Counted from the first letter of the stretch, positions 1 to 9,722 are shown. The stretch is 64,000 nucleotides of DNA from Clostridia bacterium (GCA_017473165.1 JAFUNA010000022.1:21471-85470), one strand, 5' to 3'. Numbers and translations are program-made. Notes: generated by a model from the sequence alone, not told the origin.

Positions 1-1
1 G

Positions 2-694
2 ATTTCGTCACGGATTGCCGCCGAATTTTCCAATGCGAAAATTTCATTCAAATCTTCAACCGCCCTTGCCAACGAGGTTGAGGCTCTGCGTAAGCAGGTT
101 GATGCCCTCACCGAGCAGCTTGTTGACTATGAGCAAATCCGAAGCAAAAACGAGCTCTATCAGGAATTCCTCGGCATCAAAGAAGAGCATTCCGACTATG
201 TTTTTGCCGAGGCTGCAATCATCGGCAGGGATGCGGCGGATAATCTCGGCTCGTTCACGCTCAACAGGGGCTCCGCAAACGGTATAAAGGTCAACGACCC
301 CGTAATCTACGGCAAATATCTTGTGGGCGTTGTTTCGTCGGTAACTCCGACCCAATGCAGGGTTAACACAATCCTCAACCCCAAGGTAAACGTGAGTGCC
401 TATGAGGTACGTACCCGTGATCTGGGCTTTGTTACCTCAACGGTTGCCCTCGCACAGGAGGGTAAATGCCATATGCCCGGACTTTCGTCATCAACGGCGG
501 TTACCGCAGGCGGAATTGTATGCACCTCGGGCGTCGGCGGAATTTATCCCAGAGATTTGATTATCGGAAACATAGTTGACGTTGTTGACGGCACGGTTGA
601 CATCTCCGCAAGTGCAATTATCGAGCCGGGCGTTGATTTTGCCGACATAACCGACGTTTTTATCATTACATCATTCGACGGACAGAACGAATAA
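2..694 (+). CDS. mreC: MreC, rod-shape-determining protein (5'-truncated by window edge)
   Basis: The reading frame is open from the first bases of the window to a TAA at 692-694, giving 230 C-terminal residues with no start codon inside the window. The visible part begins with the end of a coiled coil (roughly residues 15-60 of the fragment, rich in E, L and Q) followed by the beta-rich MreC domain, with the sequence SRNDG-like turn replaced by LNRGSANGIKVND and later GVGGIYPRDLIIG. MreC bridges the cytoplasmic MreB filaments to PBP2 in the elongasome outside the membrane. mreD starts two bases after the stop and PBP2 follows, the standard mreBCD-mrdA order, so the family call is secure. mreB would be expected just left of the window. 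Confidence 0.93.
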   Translation: MSSRIAAEFSNAKISFKSSTALANEVEALRKQVDALTEQLVDYEQIRSKNELYQEFLGIKEEHSDYVFAEAAIIGRDAADNLGSFTLNRGSANGIKVNDPVIYGKYLVGVVSSVTPTQCRVNTILNPKVNVSAYEVRTRDLGFVTSTVALAQEGKCHMPGLSSSTAVTAGGIVCTSGVGGIYPRDLIIGNIVDVVDGTVDISASAIIEPGVDFADITDVFIITSFDGQNE

Positions 695-695
695 C

Positions 696-1214
696 ATGAC
701 TTTGGAATCACAACGCAAAAAGTTGATAACCCGCAGACTTTGCCTTGCACTGATTTTGCTGCTGCTGTCTGTTCTTCAGAACACCGACGGCTTTTTTCCG
801 CAGATTTTCGGCGTCAGGGCTTTGATTCTTATACCCGCCGTGGTCTGCATGGCGATGTATGAGCGTGACATATGGGGAATGCTGCTCGGACTTTTCGCCG
901 GTGCACTCTGGGACATAACCGCCTCGGGTGCAAGCTTCAACGCCCTCTATCTGCTTACGGTCGGCTTTGTTTGCGGCACTCTGATTAACACAATCATGCG
1001 TAACAACGTTGTAACGGCAATGATTCTCTCAACCCTTGCAACGCTTATCTATAATATCGGCTACTGGGCGGTCAGCTTTGTCGGCGGCGGAATGGACAAC
1101 GCAGGCTTCATTCTTATCCGCTATTATCTGCCCTCAATTCTCTACACAATGCTCTTTATCCCCCTCACCTTCATCACCGTCAGAGCGGTGGAAAAGAAAT
1201 TTGCGGTTGAGTAA
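696..1214 (+). CDS. mreD: MreD, rod-shape-determining membrane protein
   Basis: This 172-residue integral membrane protein has about five hydrophobic helices and starts one base after the mreC stop codon, so the two are translationally coupled. The family is poorly conserved in sequence; the call rests on length, topology, the GxxxGxxWD-type segment (LLGLFAGALWDI near residues 68-79) and position between mreC and a class B PBP2. MreD helps hold MreC and PBP2 in the elongasome. No Shine-Dalgarno site is obvious beyond the end of mreC, which fits coupling. Confidence 0.88.
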   Translation: MTLESQRKKLITRRLCLALILLLLSVLQNTDGFFPQIFGVRALILIPAVVCMAMYERDIWGMLLGLFAGALWDITASGASFNALYLLTVGFVCGTLINTIMRNNVVTAMILSTLATLIYNIGYWAVSFVGGGMDNAGFILIRYYLPSILYTMLFIPLTFITVRAVEKKFAVE

Positions 1215-1238
1215 TTTTTACACAAAGGAGGAAACAAA

Positions 1239-3284
1239 ATGCACGCAAAAATCACAGCAAAAAGACGCATAATCTCCGTGTGCGTGCTTACAGCCTTCCT
1301 TGTCTTTTTTGCCTTTGACCTTGTTAAAATTCAGCTCATCGACGGCCCCGAATACGATGCCGCAAGCTCCTCCGTGAGCGAAAACTATGCTGCAATCAAG
1401 GCTTCAAGAGGCGAAATAGTTGACGTTAACGGCAAACCGCTTGTCTATAACAACCAGTCCTATTCAATAATTTTTGACAGTGCCTATTTCCCGACAAAAA
1501 ATGACGAAAGAAATGCCATAATTGAGAGTCTTATTTCTCTTTTCGAAAAACATTCTCTCCAATGGCTTGACGAAATTCCCCTTGTTTTCGATGAAAGCGG
1601 TGCAATCGCATTCAGACCCGAAAGCGAGGACCTTGTTGAGGAAATGAAGAGCAAAGATATGCTCCACCTCAATGATTACGCAACCCCCGAGGACTGCTTC
1701 AACGCCCTCATTGACGAGTTTGACCTGCAGTCATACGCTCCCGAAACGGCAAGAAAAATCGGCTCTGTCCGCTACGGAATGCTCAAATCCTATTTCAGAA
1801 TCGGAAATCCCTACACCTTCGCAACGGAAGTTACCGACGAAGTTGTTTCGAAAATAAAAGAAAACAGCAACTATTTCAAGGGCGTTGACTTTGAGGTTAT
1901 CCCAGTCAGAGAATACGCCGACGGCACTCTTGCACCCCACATTCTCGGCAGAATCGGTGCAATCGATGCCGACGAATACGCCGAGAAAAAGGCGGAGGGC
2001 TATAGCATGACCGACCTTATCGGCAAAAGCGGAATCGAGCTTGCCATGGAAAAATATCTCCGCGGCACCGACGGCGAGGAAACCGTTTTCACCGACGGCA
2101 GCGGCAACCGTACAACCGAAGTCACAACCGAGCCCGCGCCCGGCAGCACCGTTGTGCTGACAATCGATGCGGGACTCCAGAAGGTTGCGGCGGATTCGCT
2201 TGAAAAAGCTCTCTGGGACTATGCCGGCACAAAAGGCAACATGGTTGAAAGTGCGGGTGCTGCCGTTGTTCTCAGCTGCAAGGACAGCTCAATTCTTGCA
2301 AGTGTAAGCTATCCCACCTATGACATTTCAACCTACAGCGACCACGTTGAGGAGCTCAACAAGGCTGCGGGCTCGCCCCTGTGGAACAGAGCTCTTCTTT
2401 CAACCTACGCAACGGGCTCAACAATGAAGCCCTCCGTTGCGATTGCCGCCCTTGAAGAGGGAATAATTGACGAGGAAACCCGTATTCATTGCAGCGGCTC
2501 ATATGTTTATCTCAATCAGCACTTCAAGTGCGAGCAGGCTCACGACAACAGCAACGTTGACGTTGTCAATGCCATTGACGAATCCTGCAACACCTTCTTT
2601 TATGAGGTCGGCAGACTTCTCGGCATTGAAAAAATGAATGAATACAGAACTCTTTTCGGCCTCGGAGCAAAAACAGGCTGCGAAATTGCGGAGGCTGCGG
2701 GCGTGCTCGACAGCCCCGAATACCGTGCAACCCTCAATCAGAAATGGCTTCCCGGTTACACAATCCAGTCTGCAATCGGACAGGCAGGCAATCTTTTCAC
2801 TCCCATTCAGCTTGCAAACTACTGTGCCGCCATCGCAAACGGCGGAACACGATATAAAACCCACTTTGTAAAGAGCATCAAGTCATATGACTATTCGCAG
2901 ACAATCGTTGAAACAAAGCCCGAAATTCTTTCAAACACAGGCGTTTCCAAGGAAACTCTTGACCTTGTAAAACAGGGTATGTATCAGGTTGGTACAACGG
3001 GCTACTGTGCAAAATATTTTGCGGGACTTCCCGTAAAGGTTGCCGCAAAAACAGGTACATCACAGGAAATCCGCCGTCTTGACGGAGTTTCGGTCAAGAT
3101 TAACAACGGCTTCCTTATTGCATTTGCTCCCTACGAAAATCCCGAAATCGCCATTGCGGTTGTGGGCGAGGGCATGACCTCGGGTGCATTCGTTGCTCCC
3201 GTTGTAGCGGATATTGTTGATTATTATTACGGTCAGAGTGACGAAATGGCAAAGTATCAGCCCGAAAATACGCTGATACCGTAA
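1239..3284 (+). CDS. mrdA: Penicillin-binding protein 2, elongasome transpeptidase
   Basis: A 681-residue class B PBP that cross-links peptidoglycan for lateral wall growth. One N-terminal membrane helix (about residues 11-30) is followed by the dimerisation/pedestal domain and a transpeptidase domain carrying all three active-site motifs: STMK with Ser394 and Lys397, SCN at 449-451, and KTGT at 604-607. The ATG is preceded by a near-perfect AAGGAGG at a good distance. It lies 24 bp behind mreD and closes the mre cluster. The length is typical of Clostridial PBP2. A MrdA/PBP2 role rather than a SpoVD/FtsI role is inferred from the mreCD neighbourhood; there is no PASTA domain. Confidence 0.92.
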   Translation: MHAKITAKRRIISVCVLTAFLVFFAFDLVKIQLIDGPEYDAASSSVSENYAAIKASRGEIVDVNGKPLVYNNQSYSIIFDSAYFPTKNDERNAIIESLISLFEKHSLQWLDEIPLVFDESGAIAFRPESEDLVEEMKSKDMLHLNDYATPEDCFNALIDEFDLQSYAPETARKIGSVRYGMLKSYFRIGNPYTFATEVTDEVVSKIKENSNYFKGVDFEVIPVREYADGTLAPHILGRIGAIDADEYAEKKAEGYSMTDLIGKSGIELAMEKYLRGTDGEETVFTDGSGNRTTEVTTEPAPGSTVVLTIDAGLQKVAADSLEKALWDYAGTKGNMVESAGAAVVLSCKDSSILASVSYPTYDISTYSDHVEELNKAAGSPLWNRALLSTYATGSTMKPSVAIAALEEGIIDEETRIHCSGSYVYLNQHFKCEQAHDNSNVDVVNAIDESCNTFFYEVGRLLGIEKMNEYRTLFGLGAKTGCEIAEAAGVLDSPEYRATLNQKWLPGYTIQSAIGQAGNLFTPIQLANYCAAIANGGTRYKTHFVKSIKSYDYSQTIVETKPEILSNTGVSKETLDLVKQGMYQVGTTGYCAKYFAGLPVKVAAKTGTSQEIRRLDGVSVKINNGFLIAFAPYENPEIAIAVVGEGMTSGAFVAPVVADIVDYYYGQSDEMAKYQPENTLIP

Positions 3285-3583
3285 TTCAACGCATAATTCG
3301 CAATGCTTAATGCGTAATTGTTTTAAATTAAAATTTAATGAAATCAGAAAATATAATTTCACTGCATTTCCACCCTAACCGCTTTTTCACAGTTTAAAGC
3401 GGTGAAGCATCATGCAAGATGTGTTACGGCTTATTTTCAGCTTTTGCGGTGCAATATATATTCGGAGCGAAGCAATCCTTAACTATTCACCATTCACTTT
3501 TAACTTTTCACTTACATCAAGCGACCCTAATTCCGAATTACGCATTACGAATTCCTAATTGACATAACGAAAGGAACAAAATT
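3285..3583. repeat. Intergenic spacer with AATTACG-type inverted flanks
   Basis: This 299-bp gap holds no gene that I can support. Its left end (3285-3325) carries GCATAATTCGCAATGC and AATGCGTAATT, and its right end (about 3529-3560) carries the inverted counterpart AATTCCGAATTACGCATTAC. Between them are the pieces TTTTGCGGTGCAATATA (about 3434-3450), GGAGCGAAGC and runs of ACTATTCAC/CACTTTTAAC. The same pieces recur at 13.9, 15.7-15.95, 34.86, 47.28 and 59.1 kb, so this is a dispersed repeat. Confidence 0.7.
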
Positions 3584-4306
3584 ATGGCAGAAATCATAGT
3601 TGTTGCCTCGGGCAAAGGCGGCTCGGGCAAATCATCTTTTGTAACAGGTGTCAGCAGAGCTCTTGCCTCACAGGGCAAAAGGGTTCTTGCAATCGACTGT
3701 GATATCGGTCTGCGTTCGCTCGACCTGCTTTTCGGAGTTACGGAAAACGTTGTCTTTGATTGGGGCGATTTGCTTCTTGACCGCTGCGAGCGTGAACAGG
3801 CTCTCATCAAGGGCGACATCGATTTGCTTGCCGCACCCAGAAATTTTTACAGCGAATTCACTCCCGAAGCCGTTGCAAAGCTCTTTAAATCCTTCTCAAA
3901 AGACTATGACTATATTTTCCTTGACGGACCTGCGGGCATCGACAGAGGATTTCAGCTTGCTGCCGCTGCCGCAGACAAGGCAATCGTGCTCTCAACGCCC
4001 GACAGCGTTTGCGTACGCAGCTGCTCAAGAGCCTTTGACGAGCTCCGCCGCCTGAAAATTGAGGACGTTCGTCTTGTTATCAATATGTTTGAGGTAAAGC
4101 CCGTCTGCAAGCACAAGCTTCTCAACATTGACCAATGCATTGATGAAACGGGCGTACAGCTTCTCGGCGTTGTGCCCAGAGATATCAACGTCGGCTACTG
4201 CTCCGTAACGGGCACAATTCCCGGCGAATTTTCGCCCTCAACTCTTGCATTCAAACGCATTGCAAAACGAATTACGGGCAAAAGAGTGCCTCTTGTCTGC
4301 GAATAA
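3584..4306 (+). CDS. MinD/ParA-type P-loop ATPase
   Basis: A 240-residue deviant-Walker ATPase with KGGSGKSS at residues 10-17, a switch I-like DCDIGLRSLD segment and a Walker B-like FLDGPAG. The overall architecture and the DIGLRSLD motif resemble MinD, which recruits a division inhibitor to the membrane. However, no minC or minE is adjacent, and the C-terminal end (RIAKRITGKRVPLVCE) is not a clear amphipathic membrane-targeting helix. mnmE follows after 10 bp, so it is probably co-transcribed with the tRNA-modification genes. It could equally be an orphan MinD-like positioning ATPase. The start is set by GAAAGGAAC about 8 bp upstream of the ATG. Confidence 0.75.
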   Translation: MAEIIVVASGKGGSGKSSFVTGVSRALASQGKRVLAIDCDIGLRSLDLLFGVTENVVFDWGDLLLDRCEREQALIKGDIDLLAAPRNFYSEFTPEAVAKLFKSFSKDYDYIFLDGPAGIDRGFQLAAAAADKAIVLSTPDSVCVRSCSRAFDELRRLKIEDVRLVINMFEVKPVCKHKLLNIDQCIDETGVQLLGVVPRDINVGYCSVTGTIPGEFSPSTLAFKRIAKRITGKRVPLVCE

Positions 4307-4316
4307 GGTGATAAAA

Positions 4317-5684
4317 ATGAAAAACCGAACAATTGCCGCCATCGCAACACCCAACGCACCCGGCGGAATAGGAATTGTACGTATTTCGGGCGAAAATGCG
4401 GTTGAAATTGCCGCAAAAATATTTCATCCCGTCAGCGGAAAGGCTCTGACCGAAAGCAGGGGTTATTGTGCACATTTCGGTGAGGTTTTTGATAATAATG
4501 AAAAAATCGACGAGGCAGTTTGCCTCGTTTTTCGTGCACCCCGAAGCTATACGGGTGAGGACACCGCCGAAATTTCCTGTCACGGCGGTCTTTATATAAC
4601 AAAGCGTGTGCTGCGTGCCGCACTTGAAGCAGGTGCAGCCCCCGCCGAGGCGGGCGAATTCACAAAGCGTGCATTCATCAACGGCAAAATCGACCTTGCC
4701 GCCGCCGAAAGTGTCATGGCACTCATCGGAGCATCGGGCAAGCAGGCCGCCGCTGCCGCACTCAACACTCTTGACGGCAATCTGAGCCGTGAAATCCGAA
4801 AATGTGCCGATAATATCATCGGCGTGTGTGCATCTCTTGCCGCATGGGTGGACTATCCCGACGAGGATATCGAGGACACCGATGCAGGGGATATGCTGCC
4901 CGTTTTCACCGAAACACGCACCGCCCTTGCCGATATCATCCGCCGCTATGACTGCGGACGAGCCGTCACCGACGGAATTGACGCCGTAATCGTCGGCAGA
5001 CCCAATGTGGGCAAATCAACGCTGATGAATATGCTCACGGGCTTTGAACGCTCAATCGTAACCGACATTGCGGGCACGACCCGTGACGTTGTTGAGGAGC
5101 GGATTGTGCTCGGTGAAATTGTTATGCGTATCGCTGACACGGCGGGAATCCGTGAAACCGAAAATGTTGTTGAAAATATCGGCGTTAGTCTTGCGAAACG
5201 CAGACTCGAGCGTGCGGAGCTTGTGCTTGCCGTGTTTGACGGCAGCGAGGCACTCACCGCCGACGATTGTGACATTATGGAACAATGCAGGGGCAAGCGT
5301 GCCGTTGCACTTCTCAATAAAACCGACCTTCCCGTCGCCGCCGACAGGGAAATCATCAACGCCGCCTTCAGCCATGTTGTCGAGCTTTCGGCATCAACGG
5401 GCGAGGGCAGAGACGAGCTTGAAAAGGCGGTCAGAAAAATTTTTTCCACCGACGAGTTTGACCCCAACGCCGCCTGCCTCACAAGCGAGCGACAGCGTCA
5501 ATGCTGCGTAAATGCGATGACTCACATTGACGAGGCGATTGCCGCACTCAATACGGGAGTCACACTCGATGCGGTCAACGTCTGTGCCGACTGTGCGATT
5601 GATGCACTCCTCGAGCTGACGGGCGAAAAAGCCACCTCCGCAGTAGTCGATGAGGTATTCTCCCGTTTCTGCGTGGGCAAATAA
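4317..5684 (+). CDS. mnmE: tRNA modification GTPase MnmE
   Basis: MnmE (TrmE) works with MnmG to install the (carboxymethyl)aminomethyl group on the wobble uridine of tRNAs, in the cytoplasm. The 455 residues show the N-terminal formyl-THF-binding domain starting with TIAAIATPNAPGGIGIVR, the inserted G domain with P-loop GRPNVGKST at 227-235 and DTAG downstream, and the diagnostic C-terminal CxGK (CVGK, 452-455). I chose the ATG at 4317, preceded by AAGGTGA, rather than an upstream in-frame ATG inside the previous gene. Its partner mnmG is next but separated by a 341-bp repeat-filled gap. Confidence 0.96.
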   Translation: MKNRTIAAIATPNAPGGIGIVRISGENAVEIAAKIFHPVSGKALTESRGYCAHFGEVFDNNEKIDEAVCLVFRAPRSYTGEDTAEISCHGGLYITKRVLRAALEAGAAPAEAGEFTKRAFINGKIDLAAAESVMALIGASGKQAAAAALNTLDGNLSREIRKCADNIIGVCASLAAWVDYPDEDIEDTDAGDMLPVFTETRTALADIIRRYDCGRAVTDGIDAVIVGRPNVGKSTLMNMLTGFERSIVTDIAGTTRDVVEERIVLGEIVMRIADTAGIRETENVVENIGVSLAKRRLERAELVLAVFDGSEALTADDCDIMEQCRGKRAVALLNKTDLPVAADREIINAAFSHVVELSASTGEGRDELEKAVRKIFSTDEFDPNAACLTSERQRQCCVNAMTHIDEAIAALNTGVTLDAVNVCADCAIDALLELTGEKATSAVVDEVFSRFCVGK

Positions 5685-5900
5685 ACATTTTTCTTTATTG
5701 TAATAATAAGTGCGTTTATTATTCTATTTTCGCATCAAAACAGCTTATTTTAGTTTACAGCCAATGGAAATTTTCTAAACGATGCAGAGTTAAATCCGAT
5801 TCACGCAATCGCCTCCAGAGCAGAGGTTTTTTCAAGTGCAAAGTGCAAAGTTTAAAGTGCAAAGTTAACGGTCGCTTCGCTCCGATAATGAAATTTGAAT

Positions 5901-6003
5901 GTAGGGGACGGTGACCTCAACGTCCCGAATGCACCGTCAGGTGCATAACAAAAATTATTGCAGACCTATGGTCTGCCCGGGTTGTCGGGTCGCCAACCCC
6001 TAC
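5901..6003 (+). repeat. 103-bp hairpin unit, copy 1 (GTAGGGG...CCCCTAC)
   Basis: Exactly 103 bp bounded by GTAGGGG and CCCCTAC. Inside are four hairpins: a GGGACG/CGTCCC stem, TGCACC-GTCA-GGTGCA, GCAGAC-CTAT-GGTCTGC and GGGTTG/CAACCC. The third stem (GCAGAC/GTCTGC) differs from the GCAAGC/GCTTGC found at 32.8, 40.2 and 56.1 kb, but both arms change together. The unit sits in the 341-bp gap between mnmE and mnmG. The rest of that gap (5685-5900) holds an AT-rich stretch and three GTGCAAAGT tandem pieces at 5838-5870; I see no gene there. Confidence 0.85.
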
Positions 6004-6025
6004 AAATGAAATAAAAGGTGTTTTT

Positions 6026-7900
6026 ATGGAATACATTTCAGAAAATTTTGATGTCGCCGTTATCGGTGCAGGTCACGCAGGCATCGAGGCAGGTCTTGCC
6101 GCTGCCCGTCTTGGCTGCAAAACCGCTGTTTTCACAATCAATCTCGACTGGGTCGGCAATATGCCCTGCAATCCGTCAATCGGCGGAACTTCAAAGGGTC
6201 ATCTTGTGCGTGAAATCGATGCCCTTGGCGGTGAAATGGCAATCGCCGCCGACCTCAACACCCTCCAGAGCCGTATGCTCAATCTCGGCAAAGGTCCTGC
6301 GGTGCACAGTCTGCGTGCACAGATTGACCGCCGTGCCTATTCCGACTACATGAAGGGTGTCATGGAAAAAACCGATAATCTCTACCTCAAACAGGCTGAA
6401 ATCATCGACCTTCGCAAAGACGGCGACGAATGGATTCTCAAAACCCGACTTGAAGCCCTTCACCGTGCCAAAGCCGTTATCCTTGCAACGGGAACATTCC
6501 TTGCAGGCAAGGTCTATATCGGCGACGTTTCCTATGACAGCGGACCCGACGGAATGTTTCCCGCCGTTGAGCTTGCAAAGTCGCTCAAAGAGCTCGGACT
6601 TCTCACCCGCCGCTTCAAAACGGGCACTCCCCCAAGAATCAACCGCCGCAGCGTTGACACCGCAAGCCTTGAGCCGCAGTACGGCGACGAAAGAATCGTG
6701 CATTTTTCTTTTAACAATGATATTGAGGTTTGCAACACCGAGCCTTGCTATATTACATACACGGGAGCTGAAACAAAGCGGATTATTCTTGAAAATCTGC
6801 ACCGCTCTCCCCTTTATTCGGGCAAAATTGACGGCGTAGGCCCCCGATACTGCCCCAGCATTGAGGATAAAATCGTGCGTTTCTCCGAAAAAGAACGCCA
6901 TCAGATTTTTGTTGAGCCCTGCGGTGCAAAAACCGATGAAATGTATCTTCAGGGACTTTCGTCATCCCTGCCCGAGGATGTTCAGCTGAAAATTGTCCGC
7001 TCCATTCCGGGACTCGAAAACGCAGAGTTTCTTCGCACGGCATATGCCATAGAATATGACTGCGTTGACCCGCTTTCACTCCGTCAGACCCTTGAATTCA
7101 AGGATTTTGAGGGGCTTTACGGTGCGGGACAGTTCAACGGCTCCAGCGGTTACGAGGAAGCCGCCGCACAGGGACTTGTTGCGGGCATGAACGCCGCCCT
7201 TAAAATTAAGGGCAAGGAGCCTGTTATCCTTGACCGAACAACCTCTTATATCGGCACGCTGATTGATGACCTTGTAACAAAAGGCTGCTCCGACCCCTAC
7301 AGAATGATGACCTCACGCTCTGAATACAGACTCATTCTCCGACAGGACAACGCCGACCGCAGACTGACCGAAATCGGCTACAAAGCGGGTCTGATTTCAG
7401 AGGAAAGATATAACGAATTTCTCAAAAAGCTTGAACTGATTGCAAAAGAGCGTGAAAGAATTGAAAATCTTTCAATCCCCAAAACTCCCGAGCTTGATGC
7501 CGTTCTTGTTTCACGTGAAACATCTGCAATGGAAAAAGGCGTTAAGATGATTGAGCTTTTAAAAAGACCCCAGCTCAACTATGACGTTTTGGCTCCCTTT
7601 GACAAAACACGACCCGATTTGCCCTATGAAATCTTTGAGCAGGTTGAGATTGATATTAAGTATGAGGGCTACATCAAGCGTCAGCAGATGCAGATTAATG
7701 ACCTTCGTCGGCTTGAAGTCAAGCGTCTGCCCGAGAATCTGGACTATAATCTCATCACGGGTCTGCGGCTTGAAGCAACCGAAAAGCTTTGCAAAATCCG
7801 ACCCGAAACCGTTGGTCAGGCTTCAAGAATTTCTGGCGTTTCCCCTGCCGATATTTCGGTTTTACTTATCTACCTTGAGAGGAACGGTATAAATGGTTAA
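6026..7900 (+). CDS. mnmG: tRNA uridine-5-carboxymethylaminomethyl enzyme MnmG (GidA)
   Basis: MnmG is the FAD-dependent partner of MnmE in wobble-uridine modification. The 624 residues include the dinucleotide-binding GAGHAG at 14-19, the CNPSIGG motif near residue 50, and the DDLVTKG and TSRSEYRL segments of the family, so length and motifs are complete. The ATG is preceded by AAAAGGTG. A perfect 16-bp parS site lies inside the coding sequence at 7507-7522, translated as part of VSRETS. The last eight bases overlap rsmG. Confidence 0.97.
   Translation: MEYISENFDVAVIGAGHAGIEAGLAAARLGCKTAVFTINLDWVGNMPCNPSIGGTSKGHLVREIDALGGEMAIAADLNTLQSRMLNLGKGPAVHSLRAQIDRRAYSDYMKGVMEKTDNLYLKQAEIIDLRKDGDEWILKTRLEALHRAKAVILATGTFLAGKVYIGDVSYDSGPDGMFPAVELAKSLKELGLLTRRFKTGTPPRINRRSVDTASLEPQYGDERIVHFSFNNDIEVCNTEPCYITYTGAETKRIILENLHRSPLYSGKIDGVGPRYCPSIEDKIVRFSEKERHQIFVEPCGAKTDEMYLQGLSSSLPEDVQLKIVRSIPGLENAEFLRTAYAIEYDCVDPLSLRQTLEFKDFEGLYGAGQFNGSSGYEEAAAQGLVAGMNAALKIKGKEPVILDRTTSYIGTLIDDLVTKGCSDPYRMMTSRSEYRLILRQDNADRRLTEIGYKAGLISEERYNEFLKKLELIAKERERIENLSIPKTPELDAVLVSRETSAMEKGVKMIELLKRPQLNYDVLAPFDKTRPDLPYEIFEQVEIDIKYEGYIKRQQMQINDLRRLEVKRLPENLDYNLITGLRLEATEKLCKIRPETVGQASRISGVSPADISVLLIYLERNGING
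7507..7522. promoter_or_regulatory. parS: parS centromere site inside mnmG
   Basis: TGTTTCACGTGAAACA, a perfect 16-bp palindrome identical to the Bacillus-type ParB-binding site consensus. It lies within mnmG, about 3.1 kb upstream of parB. Recognition by the ParB encoded at 10601 is an inference from family knowledge. Confidence 0.92.
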
Positions 7901-8603
7901 CACCAATCTGTTGATATCCGATGCCGAAAAGCTCGGTCTTTCAATTGAAAACGATAAAATCAAGCAGTTTGAAAAGCTTGCCGAGCTGCTTGTTGAGCAA
8001 AATAAAACAATGAACCTCACCGCCATAACCGACCCCGACGGCATCGCCGTCAAGCATTTTGCGGACAGTATTTCCGTGCTGAATGCTGCGAAATTTGACG
8101 AAAAAGCAAGAGTGCTCGATGTCGGAACAGGTGCGGGCTTTCCGGGCATTCCCCTTCTTATCATGCGACCCGGCCTTGACCTCACAATGCTCGACAGCAC
8201 GGCTAAAAAGCTGAAATATGTTGCAAGCACGGTTGAAGAGCTCGGTCTTACCGCAAACGTGCTCCATACCCGTGCCGAGGAAGCGGGTCAGAGCAAGGAA
8301 TACAGAGAAACATTTGATATAGTATGCTCACGAGCCGTTGCCGCACTTAACGTTCTTTGCGAATACTGCCTGCCTTTTGTCAAGGTCGGCGGAGTTTTCG
8401 TTGCAATGAAGGCGGCGAAGGCACAGGAAGAAATCGAGGGTGCAAAGGCTGCAATTAAGCTTCTGGGCGGTAAGATTATTGACGAAAAAAGCTTTACGCT
8501 CTCTGACGGCGGCGAAAGAAACTTAATTATCATCAAAAAGATTTCGCACGTTCCGCCAAAATATCCAAGAGTATCGGCTCAAATTGCGAAAAAGCCCCTT
8601 TAA
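7893..8603 (+). CDS. rsmG: 16S rRNA (guanine-527 N7)-methyltransferase RsmG (GidB)
   Basis: A 236-residue SAM-dependent methyltransferase that methylates G527 of 16S rRNA. The NLTAI motif (41-45) and the SAM loop [13 protein letters not shown] (75-87) are diagnostic. It overlaps mnmG by eight bases, the usual gidA-gidB arrangement, so the two are almost certainly co-translated. A short GC stem followed by TTTTT at 8615-8635 may end the transcript. Confidence 0.96.
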   Translation: MVNTNLLISDAEKLGLSIENDKIKQFEKLAELLVEQNKTMNLTAITDPDGIAVKHFADSISVLNAAKFDEKARVLDVGTGAGFPGIPLLIMRPGLDLTMLDSTAKKLKYVASTVEELGLTANVLHTRAEEAGQSKEYRETFDIVCSRAVAALNVLCEYCLPFVKVGGVFVAMKAAKAQEEIEGAKAAIKLLGGKIIDEKSFTLSDGGERNLIIIKKISHVPPKYPRVSAQIAKKPL

Positions 8604-8614
8604 TTTTAACATTT

Positions 8615-8635
8615 GCCGTCGAATCGGCGGTTTTT
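8615..8635 (+). terminator. Possible weak terminator after rsmG
   Basis: GCCG and CGGC can pair around a TCGAAT loop and are followed two bases later by TTTTT. The stem is only four base pairs, so this is tentative. Confidence 0.35.
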
Positions 8636-8715
8636 ATGACAATCGAATTTGCTGGACAATCCCCCTGCTGAGTGTTACAATTCAAGTAACGAAACGGACA
8701 GGGGGATTTGAATTT

Positions 8716-9546
8716 TTGAAAAACACTAAATACAAAATCGGCGGACAAATTATTCTTGTCCCTCAGGAGGAAATTTATCCGAATCCCAATCAGCCGAGAA
8801 CACGGTTTGACTTTGACGAGCTTGAAGGTCTTGCACAAAGCATCCGTCAGAACGGAATAATCCAGCCTATTGCGGTGCGGATTAATTCAAAGGGCGAATA
8901 CGAGCTCATTTCGGGTGAACGCAGACTGCGTGCATCACGGCTTGTGGGCATGACGCAGATACCTTGCATAATAATGGAAGCATCTGACGAAAAATCGGCA
9001 CTTTTTGCCCTGCTTGAAAACATTCAACGCAGCGACCTCGGATTTTTTGAAGAAGCACAGGCAATTGAAAAGCTGATTATCGACTACGGAATGAGCCGTG
9101 ACGATGTTTGCAAAAAGCTCGGAAAAGCACCGCCCACCATATCGAACAAGCTCCGATTACTCCGACTTCCCGAAGAGGTACGACTGAAAATTGTTCAGGA
9201 AAATCTTACGGAACGCCACGCACGGGCACTTTTAAAGCTGACAAGCATCAGTCAGATGGAGCGTGCCATGTCAATCATCGGCGAAAAGCATCTGAACGTT
9301 GCCGAAACGGAACGCCTGATTGCACAGATACTTACCAACGACAGCCGCCGCAGACAGCCGCCCGTTAAGCTTTTCAAGGATGTACGAATTTTCGTTAACA
9401 CCCTTAACCATGCGGTTGACACAATGCGTCGGGCAGGAATTGAGGCGGATTCCGCCAAAAGCGAAACCGACGAATATATCGAATATATTGTACGAATACC
9501 CAAAAGCCGAAACTGCGTTATAAAAGCAAAGAAAACTTCGGCATAA
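8716..9546 (+). CDS. noc: ParB-family protein, Noc-like paralog
   Basis: A 276-residue ParB/Spo0J-family DNA-binding protein. It has the N-terminal NPNQPRTRF box (23-31), the CTP-binding GERRLRAS motif (67-74) and a helix-turn-helix around 127-152. Its position directly after rsmG and before parA-parB is where Noc, the nucleoid-occlusion ParB paralog, is found in Bacillus. However, the N-terminus lacks an obvious amphipathic membrane-anchoring helix, so it may be a second ParB rather than a functional Noc. The TTG start is chosen because CAGGGGGAT lies 9 bp upstream and the homology starts there; an upstream in-frame ATG would add 44 unrelated residues. No Noc-type ATTTCCCGGGAAAT site was seen. 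Confidence 0.82.
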   Translation: MKNTKYKIGGQIILVPQEEIYPNPNQPRTRFDFDELEGLAQSIRQNGIIQPIAVRINSKGEYELISGERRLRASRLVGMTQIPCIIMEASDEKSALFALLENIQRSDLGFFEEAQAIEKLIIDYGMSRDDVCKKLGKAPPTISNKLRLLRLPEEVRLKIVQENLTERHARALLKLTSISQMERAMSIIGEKHLNVAETERLIAQILTNDSRRRQPPVKLFKDVRIFVNTLNHAVDTMRRAGIEADSAKSETDEYIEYIVRIPKSRNCVIKAKKTSA

Positions 9547-9695
9547 ATTTGGCTTCTCCCCGGGGAGAAGGTGTCCGCAGGACGAATGAGGGGTAATCAG
9601 AAAAAACCTTCTGATATTCATTTATTTCACCGTTCTGTTAATTCCGACAACTCCTAACTTACCATATCTTTCTCTTTCACACCCACATCCGGCGG

Positions 9696-9722
9696 GAGGG
9701 GCAGGCTAAATGTCTGCCCCTC
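9696..9722. other. GC-rich hairpin next to parS
   Basis: GAGGGGCAG and CTGCCCCTC pair around a nine-base loop, ending four bases before a parS site. It may end the noc transcript, but no U-tract follows directly. The preceding 9548-9595 stretch (GGCTTCTCCCCGGGGAGAAG and GTGTCCGCAGGACG) is another short palindromic repeat-like segment in the 277-bp gap before parA. Confidence 0.45.

Noticed and set aside
4245-4316. Upstream ATG for mnmE
   Set aside because: It lies inside the preceding ATPase gene, and the downstream ATG has its own AAGGTGA and the conserved family N-terminus.
6191-6901. 236-codon reverse ORF inside mnmG
   Set aside because: Antisense shadow of a complete mnmG.
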